Origin: CAYRAV01 sp964422365 | GTDB taxonomy: Bacteria > Bacillota > Clostridia > Lachnospirales > Lachnospiraceae | Direction of reading: 5' to 3' | Length of the DNA: 31,819 nt | Assembly: GCA_964422365.1 (NCBI GenBank) | Contig: CAYRAV010000035.1 | Span: forward strand, 1-31,819 | Shown: one piece after another, positions 16,966-24,593 of the stretch | Position numbering within the stretch: position 1 is the stretch's first letter | How the letters are laid out: every line of letters begins with the position of its first letter | Translations under genes and position numbers: made by a program | The notes under the pieces: model-generated | Seen by the model: the letters and a program-made list of their open reading frames with translations, nothing else | Database searches by the model: none | What the model was told of the DNA's origin: nothing

Positions 16966-18681
16966 TTATTGATAAAGCAGATAAACTTCCATATTTTTAG
17001 ATGTTTGATTTGCCTTATACAGACATTTACTGAAAGAATATTTCCCATAAGAGAGAAGGTGATCAATGACACTGTCTGAATCTGCCTGGTCATTCAGGTA
17101 AAGAATAAGCTGTTTGGAGTTTTTTACAACAGGATCTTTCTTCAGAGCAGAGGTGTTATCATTTTTAATCAGCATACTTTTTTTATGAATACCAAGTTCT
17201 AGTAAGTAGTTGTATACATCTGTTTCTGCATTTTGAATAAAAATGCAGGGAGTATCTGTAAAAGCATTAGCAAGGGTGATGGTTTCTTTGTTTTCTTTCT
17301 GTAAAAAATCAGGCTCATAGTAAAACAATGACAAAAAGCAGACAATAGAAACAATAGCACCAATAAACAAACTAATTTGAATATTAGATTTCATAAATAC
17401 ATAGCAGAAGCGGTATAAAAGATAACAAATGAGTATGGCTGCAAAAGGAAGAAGCCCTAAAACTGTTTTTATATTGCATGGAATCTGAAATAGTACCAAA
17501 GCTGCTGTGTAAATAAAAAACAGTAAAAACAGAAAAATATCAAAAATCTCCATATTAGAAACGCGTTCCTTAAAATTAGATAAGTGAAGGCTGAGCGGAT
17601 GTGGATTTAATACCAAGGCAAGCATACATACAATGACTACCAAAAATACGAATGCAAAACATAGATTTCCACGAATCAGTAAATAATTTTTAATTCCACT
17701 TAAATAGGAAAGTAAGGTATGGCTTGAAGTATTTGACTGTAATGCAGATAAAAAATCCCTTATGTAAATAAAAATATGAGAGAAAATTGCTGGAAATAGT
17801 GCAACAACAATAATATTCGAAATAACCATACCAAGCAAGTATTTAAAGATATTTTTATAATGATTAAAACAAAGCATAACTACAATGTAAAGGATACCTT
17901 CAATAAGAGTAAATGCCAAAAATTGATAATCCGTTAAAATACCCAGAATAGTAATAGGTACTAAAAAACGCAGACTCCATACATCATCATCATAAAACAG
18001 ACCAAGATGCAGAGAACAGCTTAGCAGCATAAATAAAACTGTCATAAAATAGTTTTGTGTACATAAAATAGCAGAAATGCTTCCGATACTAAAGCAAAAT
18101 AGGATGCAGGAGGCAAAGCCGGCAGGGATGGAATCTAAATATTTCCTGCAAATATAAAAGATAACAAAAAAGATGATAAGTACACATAAAAGGTTCAGTG
18201 CAAAGCCAACATATTTAATGGAATAAAAAGGAAATATACTGTTGGCAGTATGGAGAACCAGATAGTAAAAAGGTGCCATACCATTCATATTACAATTCTC
18301 AATTACAGAAAAGTAATCAAAGCCATTATTTGTTTCAGGTATCAGATAGCTGGTATAATATTCCGAAGAATGCCAGGGCTGAGGGTTAGAAAAACTTGTA
18401 GTTTCTGCTGGTGTAAAAGAAGTTTTCCTAAAATTATAGTAGATGTTAATTGGTTTTGGAACAGTTACAGTATTAAAATTTTTTTCCGGCTTTTGTGATG
18501 CAAGGTGGGAAATACCAGTATAATCAAATGTAGTAGTTAGTGAGTAAGCTGCAAGCTCCTCTGGAGCAAGTCCGCTTTTGCTTTTTAAAAAGAAAAAGCT
18601 AAGAAAAATTAATCCAATAAATAAAATCAATAAAAAGATATTTTCTTTCCATCTCTTTTCCGTATAACTTCCCGAATCCAT
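16966..18681 (-). CDS. Multi-spanning membrane protein, GT-C glycosyltransferase-like
   Basis: 571 residues. One membrane helix at about 15-32 is followed by a long outer loop (33-150), then about ten hydrophobic helices to residue 455, and a soluble C-terminal domain of about 110 residues. NGMAPFYYLVLHTANSIF (133-150) resembles the (D/H)PPLYYLLLH segment after the first loop of GT39/PMT/ArnT-like lipid-linked sugar transferases, and GILTDYQFLAF (247-257) resembles the later conserved tyrosine segment. The acidic residue usually just before the PP pair (DTHPPLYY) is replaced by a neutral stretch (ENCNMNGMAPFYY), so the active site may be changed or use the nearby E127. The donor and acceptor are unknown. 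It has its own ribosome site (AAAGGAGGA) and promoter, and shares the terminator at 16906. GT-C family membership is likely but not certain. Confidence 0.7.
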   Translation of the reverse strand: MDSGSYTEKRWKENIFLLILFIGLIFLSFFFLKSKSGLAPEELAAYSLTTTFDYTGISHLASQKPEKNFNTVTVPKPINIYYNFRKTSFTPAETTSFSNPQPWHSSEYYTSYLIPETNNGFDYFSVIENCNMNGMAPFYYLVLHTANSIFPFYSIKYVGFALNLLCVLIIFFVIFYICRKYLDSIPAGFASCILFCFSIGSISAILCTQNYFMTVLFMLLSCSLHLGLFYDDDVWSLRFLVPITILGILTDYQFLAFTLIEGILYIVVMLCFNHYKNIFKYLLGMVISNIIVVALFPAIFSHIFIYIRDFLSALQSNTSSHTLLSYLSGIKNYLLIRGNLCFAFVFLVVIVCMLALVLNPHPLSLHLSNFKERVSNMEIFDIFLFLLFFIYTAALVLFQIPCNIKTVLGLLPFAAILICYLLYRFCYVFMKSNIQISLFIGAIVSIVCFLSLFYYEPDFLQKENKETITLANAFTDTPCIFIQNAETDVYNYLLELGIHKKSMLIKNDNTSALKKDPVVKNSKQLILYLNDQADSDSVIDHLLSYGKYSFSKCLYKANQTSKNMEVYLLYQ

Positions 18682-18727
18682 AAAAATCCTCCTTTATTAA
18701 AGAATTGTTTTTGCTTTTATTAACAAA

Positions 18728-18755
18728 ATTATAATATATTTAATAAAAATGTAAA
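18728..18755 (-). promoter_or_regulatory. SigA-type promoter for the GT-C-like gene
   Basis: On the minus strand TTTACA (18755-18750), a 16-base spacer and TATAAT (18733-18728) form a near-consensus promoter about 45 bases upstream of the start codon. Confidence 0.5.
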
Positions 18756-18842
18756 TAAGATGTATTAAAAAATGTTTCAAACAAAAGAAAAAAAGATGAA
18801 ATAGTATCAATAAATACCTGAATAAAAGGAAAATTATTGATT

Positions 18843-20174
18843 TTAAATCAAAGATTTGTTGTACCAGACTTTCTTTTTCCACCTAATAAACATAATAATT
18901 CCTCTGATTACCTCATCACACCCCAAAGCAAACCAGACTCCTATAATACCCCAATGAAATACAATACCAAAAATGTATCCGCATAAAACACTGACACCCC
19001 ACATAGATAATATGCCGATATAGACTGGAAAATGGACATCTCCTGCTGCACGGAGGCAGTTAATAATAATGACATTTGTACAGCGCCCAAATTCAAGAAA
19101 AATATCAACAACAAGGACTTTGACACCCATTGCAATAATTTCTTCACTAGAAGTAACTAATTTTAAAATAGGAACAGAGAAAATCAATACCAGAACAGAA
19201 ATTGAAATGGTAATGGCAAGGGAGCGGAAAAAAGACCAGAAACACAAATGATAAGCATCGTCTTTTCTCCCTTCCCCAACCAGACGTCCTACAAGAATAG
19301 AGGTTCCCTGTCCTACAGCAACTGCCAATACATAAATATAGGTTGTAATATTGTTCATATAGGCATTCGTATTGACTGCAATCTCTCCTAGATAAGTTAA
19401 AATTATGGTAATTACAAGTTTAGATCCATTGTAGGCAATGCTTTCTCCGGCAGCAGGTGTACCAAGTGTAAGAACTGACTTAATTTCCTGAAAAGGAAAA
19501 GGCAGCATCTGTCGAATGGAAAAACCTTGAAAAATTTTCCGTGCCGTAAGAATCCCTAATAAAATACAGCCAATTGACTTACTTATGGTAGTGGAAATAG
19601 CAGCACCGAGGACACCTAGACATGGTGCACCAAAATTTCCATTGATGAGAAGAAAATTGCAAGTAATATTAATAAGATTCATGAGCAGGGTTACATACAT
19701 ACACATTTGCGTAAAACCATAGGAGCGCAGTGCTGCGGTAAAAGTATTTAAAACTGCCTGTATAAATAGAGTGCCTCCCACTAGTAAAAGATATGTTTTA
19801 CTATAATTCCAAAATACATCTTCTACATTCATGGCATTTAAGATTGGTTCATGAAACAAGATAATAATAATGCTGATTAAGAATCCAAAGATAGTATTGA
19901 TAAAAAGTGATCCGCCAATTAGACGCTGGATATTTGTCTTATTTTTCTTTGCTCCAATATATTGCACACAAATAATCGTAGTACCTGAAGTGATGATACC
20001 AAACATAATATTGAACATGCTGATAATCTGGTTTACAATACCCACTGAACCAACAGCATTATCGGAATAGGCACCTAACATTAAAACATCCGCTGTGCCA
20101 AGCAGCATAAATAAAACAGATTCAACATAAATTGGCCATGTAAGATGGAATAATTCTTTGTGTAGTGATTTCAT
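18843..20174 (-). CDS. MATE family efflux transporter
   Basis: 443 residues with twelve hydrophobic segments in two related halves, as in the multidrug and toxic compound extrusion family, which export drugs or metabolites using Na+ or H+ gradients. Typical patterns include LTWPIYVESVLFMLLGTADV near the start, the loop VGIVNQIISMFNIMFG, the second-half GTPAAGESIAYNGSKLVI and VAVGQGTSILVGRLVGEG. The length is normal (440-460). AAAGGAGG lies 9 bases upstream of the ATG. It is followed on the same strand by the GT-C-like gene after a 161-base gap that carries that gene's own promoter, so they are probably separate units. The substrate is not predictable. Confidence 0.9.
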   Translation of the reverse strand: MKSLHKELFHLTWPIYVESVLFMLLGTADVLMLGAYSDNAVGSVGIVNQIISMFNIMFGIITSGTTIICVQYIGAKKNKTNIQRLIGGSLFINTIFGFLISIIIILFHEPILNAMNVEDVFWNYSKTYLLLVGGTLFIQAVLNTFTAALRSYGFTQMCMYVTLLMNLINITCNFLLINGNFGAPCLGVLGAAISTTISKSIGCILLGILTARKIFQGFSIRQMLPFPFQEIKSVLTLGTPAAGESIAYNGSKLVITIILTYLGEIAVNTNAYMNNITTYIYVLAVAVGQGTSILVGRLVGEGRKDDAYHLCFWSFFRSLAITISISVLVLIFSVPILKLVTSSEEIIAMGVKVLVVDIFLEFGRCTNVIIINCLRAAGDVHFPVYIGILSMWGVSVLCGYIFGIVFHWGIIGVWFALGCDEVIRGIIMFIRWKKKVWYNKSLI

Positions 20175-20609
20175 TTTGTAAACCTCCTTTGTGTGTTGTG
20201 TTTCATGCCATTCAGCTTGCAGAGGAATATTTGACTAAAAAAGTATCTGATGTCAACTACAATAAAAGTTATAAATGTACTAAAATATAATATAAAAGTA
20301 GTGAAAAAGGCACGAATAAGCTATTAACATACTATCAAAACATGGAAGGCATTACAAGCATATTTGTTCAAAAAATAAAAGAAGCTACATATGTATTATT
20401 ACAGAGTAGCAATGTTATTATTGTATAACATAAATATAGATATCATACACACATAGGATTACAGTCTGCCTCTACATTCCTGCATGGACAAACAGTAACT
20501 AAAAATGCAAAAACTCATAAACTTCACATTGTATTCGATTCAAAAGAATGTTATACTATTAAGGTAAAAATTTATAGTAACAATAATGCAGGGAGGACAA
20601 ATACAGATT
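20175..20609. other. Divergent intergenic region between the MATE gene and glgB
   Basis: No gene was found. It carries the glgB promoter (20529-20557). On the minus strand it has a TTGACA hexamer (20256-20251) with a poor -10 (CAAATA or AAATAT, 17-18 bases on) that may serve the MATE gene. The remainder is AT-rich without evident structure. Confidence 0.5.
20529..20557 (+). promoter_or_regulatory. SigA-type promoter for glgB
   Basis: TTGTAT (20529-20534), a 17-base spacer and TATACT (20552-20557) lie about 50 bases upstream of the proposed start. Confidence 0.6.
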
Positions 20610-23234
20610 ATGTTAAATGAAGTAAACGAAGAACAATTTTTTGATTATATGGAGTGGGCTGAAATAGAAGAAGTTGTTTATTCAGAACACAGTAATCCAC
20701 ATCGTATTCTGGGACCGCATGTGGTGGAAAACGGGATTGTAGTACAGACATTTTTGCCCAATGCAAAAAATGTTACATTAAAGCTGGTAAAGACAGAAAA
20801 AGAATATCAAATGTTAAAGGAAGATGAAGCAGGATATTTTGCAACATTGATTCCGGGAAAGCGGATACCTGCTTATACATATATAATAGAAGAGGAAGAT
20901 GGAGGAACAAGAGAAATTTATGATCCATATGCATTTGAGCCATTAACAGATGCAATGGATATTAAGAAATTTTCAAGTGGAATTCATTACGAAATATATG
21001 ATGTATTAGGTGCACATGTTATGGAAAGGAATGGTGTGAAAGGAACCGAATTTGCAGTTTGGGCACCAAATGCTATGCGTGTCAGTGTAGTAGGTGATTT
21101 CAATCAATGGGACGGCAGATTACATCTTATGAGCAGAGTAGATGATTCTGGAATTTTTGAATTATTTATTCCTGAGGTGGGAGAAGATACGGTCTATAAA
21201 TACGAAATTAAACTGCCAGGAGAGGTAACTTTCATGAAAGCAGATCCTTATGGTTATGGAAATGAACTTCGTCCTGGTAATGCAAGTGTTGTACACGATT
21301 TGAACAAATATCAGTGGGGAGATTCAAAATGGCTTCAGGAGCGAAAGAAGAAGAAGTTATTGCAAGAACCCGTTTCTATTTATGAACTGCATTTAGGTTC
21401 ATGGAAAAAGCCATTATCAATTTCTGATTTCACAGAAAATCAGGATGCATTAACAAAAGAAGAGAGAACAGAAATTGATAAAAAAATTGGTGATAGTTTT
21501 TATAATTATAGAGAACTGGCACCAATGATAGCCGATTATGTAAAATCCATGAATTATACACATATTGAAATTATGCCGGTTATGGAACATCCGTTAGATG
21601 AATCCTGGGGATATCAGGTAACTGGTTATTATGCTGTTACATCACGCTATGGAACACCGGAAGATTTTATGTATTTTATGGACTACATGCACAAGAAAAA
21701 TATTGGAGTTATTTTAGACTGGGTTCCTGCACATTTTCCGAAGGATACATTTGGACTTGCAAATTTTGATGGTACATGTCTTTATGAAAACAAAGATCCA
21801 AGAAGGGGATGTCACCCACACTGGGGAACATTGATTTTTGATTTCGGGCGTCCGGAGGTGGACAACTTTTTATTAGGAAATGCTTTGTTTTGGGCAGAGA
21901 AATATCATGCAGATGGTATTCGTATCGATGCTGTTGCATCCATGCTTTATCTGGACTATGGAAAACAGGAGGGAGAATGGCTTCCAAATATTTATGACAG
22001 CAACGAAAATTTAGAGGTAGTGGCACTGCTTAGAAAGTTGAACATGCTTTTTGAAAAACGAAAAGATGGTGTTATGATGATTGCAGAAGAATCTACAGCA
22101 TGGCCAAAGGTAACAGGTGAGATTGTAGAAGAAGGTCTTGGATTTGATTTCAAATGGAATATGGGCTGGATGAATGATTTCTTAGAGTATATGCAATGTG
22201 ATCCATTATACAGGAGCGGACGGCACAGTAATTTGACTTTTAGTATGATTTATCAATATAGTGAGAATTTTATTCTGACTTTATCTCATGATGAAGTAAC
22301 CCATGGAAAGGGGTCGCTTATTCAAAAAATGCCTGGTGACTATGAACAGAAATTTGCAAACTTAAGACTGGCATATGGGTTTATGATGACACATCCAGGA
22401 AAGAAATTATTATTTATGGGACAGGATTTTGCACAGTTTGATGAATGGGATGAGAAGAAGAGTCTGGAGTGGGAATTAATAGAGCAGTATGAGATGCATA
22501 AAAAAATGAACAATTATGTAAAAGCATTAAATGCATTCTATCAGGACTATGCCGCATTATTTATGCTGGATCAGGATATAGAAGGATTTGAATGGATTAA
22601 CAATATGGATGCAGAGCACAGCATTTTGAGCTTTCTTCGTAAAACAGGTAAGGAAGAAGAAACATTATTGGTTGTGTGTAATTTTACACCTGTTGTTTAT
22701 GAAGAATTCAAGGTAGGGGTACCATTTAAGGGAAAATATAAAGAAACATTTAATAGTGACCGAAAAGAATTCGGAGGACAGGGAAATGTAAATTCACGTT
22801 TGAAACAGTCTAAGGCAGAAGAATGGGATGAAAGAGAGCAATCCATCTCTATTACAGTACCACCGCTTGGCATTTGTGTATTTACATGTGCACCTGCAGG
22901 GAAAGAAGCAGAAAAATCTACAGCGAAAAAAACGGCAATAAAAAAAGCACCTGTAAAGAAAGCCTCCGTGAAAAAAACAAAGACCTTAAAAACAGATAAA
23001 ACTACAGCTGCTAATACTACAAAAGAAGCTGCAAAAGAAACTATAAAAGAGAATAAGGCAGAGGCAGCAGAAGTACCTGTAAATAAAAAAGGAAAAGCAG
23101 CAAAAACAGAGAGCAATGAACAAGATAAAATAAAATCTGAAGAAATACCGGTAAAAGGAGAAAAGAAACTTGAAGCTGAAACCAAATCAGAATCAGCAGA
23201 AGAATCAAAGAAGACAGAAAATGAGAAAGAATAA
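20610..23234 (+). CDS. glgB: 1,4-alpha-glucan (glycogen) branching enzyme with a Lys-rich C-terminal tail
   Basis: 874 residues from the ATG at 20610; makes alpha-1,6 branches in glycogen. An N-terminal module (about 15-110, SNPHRILGPHVV) and a CBM48 module (about 142-230, TEFAVWAPNAMRVSVVGDFN) precede the GH13 barrel: DWVPAHF (370-376), nucleophile D440 in DGIRID, E493 in AEESTAWP and D561 in LSHDEVTHGK. The enzyme core ends near residue 762. An extra 112 residues follow that are nearly all Lys, Ala, Glu, Thr and Ser with repeated short KKAPVKKASVKK-like units; branching enzymes normally stop before this. The start is ambiguous: GGGAGG (20591-20596) lies 13 bases before ATG 20610 and overlaps the codons after an alternative ATG at 20586. 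mscS follows 53 bases later and may be co-transcribed. Confidence 0.93.
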   Translation: MLNEVNEEQFFDYMEWAEIEEVVYSEHSNPHRILGPHVVENGIVVQTFLPNAKNVTLKLVKTEKEYQMLKEDEAGYFATLIPGKRIPAYTYIIEEEDGGTREIYDPYAFEPLTDAMDIKKFSSGIHYEIYDVLGAHVMERNGVKGTEFAVWAPNAMRVSVVGDFNQWDGRLHLMSRVDDSGIFELFIPEVGEDTVYKYEIKLPGEVTFMKADPYGYGNELRPGNASVVHDLNKYQWGDSKWLQERKKKKLLQEPVSIYELHLGSWKKPLSISDFTENQDALTKEERTEIDKKIGDSFYNYRELAPMIADYVKSMNYTHIEIMPVMEHPLDESWGYQVTGYYAVTSRYGTPEDFMYFMDYMHKKNIGVILDWVPAHFPKDTFGLANFDGTCLYENKDPRRGCHPHWGTLIFDFGRPEVDNFLLGNALFWAEKYHADGIRIDAVASMLYLDYGKQEGEWLPNIYDSNENLEVVALLRKLNMLFEKRKDGVMMIAEESTAWPKVTGEIVEEGLGFDFKWNMGWMNDFLEYMQCDPLYRSGRHSNLTFSMIYQYSENFILTLSHDEVTHGKGSLIQKMPGDYEQKFANLRLAYGFMMTHPGKKLLFMGQDFAQFDEWDEKKSLEWELIEQYEMHKKMNNYVKALNAFYQDYAALFMLDQDIEGFEWINNMDAEHSILSFLRKTGKEEETLLVVCNFTPVVYEEFKVGVPFKGKYKETFNSDRKEFGGQGNVNSRLKQSKAEEWDEREQSISITVPPLGICVFTCAPAGKEAEKSTAKKTAIKKAPVKKASVKKTKTLKTDKTTAANTTKEAAKETIKENKAEAAEVPVNKKGKAAKTESNEQDKIKSEEIPVKGEKKLEAETKSESAEESKKTENEKE

Positions 23235-23287
23235 ATAAAGTATAAAAATGGGCAGCAGCAACGAACAAACCAGGGAGGAGGAAAAAA

Positions 23288-24235
23288 GTGAATCTATTGG
23301 TTTATTTCACTCAGAACACTGACTTAGAGGATGTTGTGCCAGAAGAAGTAAAAGAAGTAGCAGAGGCAATGCAGCATACAAATGCCGGGAAGATAATGGA
23401 ATGGTTTCATGAGCAGATACCAGTGCTTATCAAATTAGGTATCAGGCTTTTTATCTTTTTGCTTATATTATTTATAGGCAGATGGCTGATTAAGTGGATT
23501 ACAAAGATTACAGCAAAAGCATTAAATAAAAGCAGTGTAGAGGAAAGTGCAGAAAGTTTTCTCTTGTCAGTAATCAGAGTATTCCTCTATATTGTTCTTG
23601 TGACCATCCTTGCGGGATATTTAGGTGTAGGCGGGAGCAGTATTGTTGCTGTCTTAGGATCTGCCGGACTTGCAATTGGTCTTGCTTTACAGGGAAGTCT
23701 TTCAAATTTTGCAGGAGGAGTATTGATTCTTTTATTGAAGCCATTTAAAGTGGGGGATTATATTATTACATCGGGTGGTGAAGGTGTAGTGGAAAATATA
23801 GACCTTTTTTACACAAAGCTTCTTACTGGAGATAATAAAATGATTGTGATTCCTAATGGAAGCATAACAAATGCCAGTATTATTAATGTGACAAATCAGC
23901 CAAAACGAAGAGTTGATTTGGAGATTGGTATTGATTATTCACAAAATATAGGTATTGTAAAGGAAGTTTTACTGGGGTTGGTCGAGGAACATGAACTGGT
24001 ATTGAAGGAAGAAGAGGTTAAGGTATTTGTATCTTCATTTGATTCGAGTGCAATTACAATGGGATTGCGTTTCTGGACAACAACAGAAGATTATTGGACA
24101 GTAAGATGGGATGTACTTGAAAATATAAAATCAGAATTTGATGAAAGAGGAATTACCATTCCATATGACCAGTTAGATGTAAACGTTGTATCAGTGCCAG
24201 AAGGAAGTACGCAGATAGAACTTACTAAAAAATAA
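23288..24235 (+). CDS. mscS: Small-conductance mechanosensitive channel, MscS family
   Basis: 315 residues, close to the size of E. coli MscS (286). It releases solutes on membrane stretch during osmotic downshift. Three membrane helices are visible: about 47-68, 91-113 and the pore-lining 118-150, whose glycine/alanine pattern (VLGSAGLAIGLALQGSLSNF) is the family signature, followed by KPFKVGDYI entering the cytoplasmic beta domain. The C-terminal vestibule domain is complete. It starts with GTG, supported by GGGAGGAGG about 8 bases upstream. The close spacing to glgB suggests a shared transcript; no functional link is obvious. Confidence 0.93.
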   Translation: MNLLVYFTQNTDLEDVVPEEVKEVAEAMQHTNAGKIMEWFHEQIPVLIKLGIRLFIFLLILFIGRWLIKWITKITAKALNKSSVEESAESFLLSVIRVFLYIVLVTILAGYLGVGGSSIVAVLGSAGLAIGLALQGSLSNFAGGVLILLLKPFKVGDYIITSGGEGVVENIDLFYTKLLTGDNKMIVIPNGSITNASIINVTNQPKRRVDLEIGIDYSQNIGIVKEVLLGLVEEHELVLKEEEVKVFVSSFDSSAITMGLRFWTTTEDYWTVRWDVLENIKSEFDERGITIPYDQLDVNVVSVPEGSTQIELTKK

Positions 24236-24484
24236 TACAAACGTTTTATTGGGCGGATATCAGGCATGAAAGTGTTCGAAGATGATCTAACATCATATAA
24301 AACTTTTATTTCTTAATGTAAAGAGGCAATAAATAGGTATTTGACAGGTATCATACAAAAGAAAAGTAAATTATGACATAAAAAAGATGTAATTGACACT
24401 AAAAATGAGAAAATGAGAAAAAAATGAAAAAAACGTAAAAAAATGCTTTTCTTTTTGGAATATCTGTGGTATCTTAGTTACAGA

Positions 24485-24516
24485 CGAAATAAACTTCGCA
24501 AGGACAAAGGTGTTCT
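24485..24516 (+). promoter_or_regulatory. ANTAR-type antiterminator hairpins in the glnN leader
   Basis: Hairpin 1: CGAA-(ATAAAC)-TTCG at 24485-24498. Hairpin 2: AGGAC-(AAAGGT)-GTTCT at 24501-24516. Both have six-base loops. The second has A at loop position 1 and G at position 4, the signature recognised by ANTAR-domain response regulators; the first has A1 but A instead of G at position 4. Hairpin 2 shares bases 24506-24516 with the 5' arm of the terminator, so the two structures exclude each other. Confidence 0.5.
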
Positions 24517-24548
24517 CAAAGATTTGAGGACACCTTTTTGTATTTTTT
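24506..24548 (+). terminator. Attenuator terminator before glnN
   Basis: Arm 24506-24519 (with GGTGTTCTCAA) pairs with 24524-24537 (TTGAGGACACC) through a 4-base loop AGAT. There is one G-U pair and no other mismatch, and T-runs follow. It sits 45 bases before the glnN start, so it would stop glnN transcription unless prevented. Confidence 0.8.
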
Positions 24549-24593
24549 ACGAAAATAAAAAAATACTAATATATCGAAAGGATGATTAAAGTT

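Larger units (their letters stand above)
24236..24593 (+). promoter_or_regulatory. Intergenic region and leader of glnN
   Basis: 358 bases without a gene. No clear terminator for mscS was seen. An extended -10 candidate TGG-TATCTT (24467-24475) without a good -35 could start the glnN transcript just before the paired hairpins at 24485-24548, which are described separately. Confidence 0.4.

Noticed and set aside
18697..18882. 61-codon hydrophobic open frame on the minus strand overlapping the MATE gene end
   Set aside because: It arises from AT-rich sequence in another frame and covers the promoter of the GT-C-like gene; no ribosome site.
22697..23185. 162-codon open frame antisense to the glgB end
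   Set aside because: It is a shadow of the Lys/Ala/Glu-rich tail (Phe/Ser/Ala-rich on the reverse strand) with no ribosome site.
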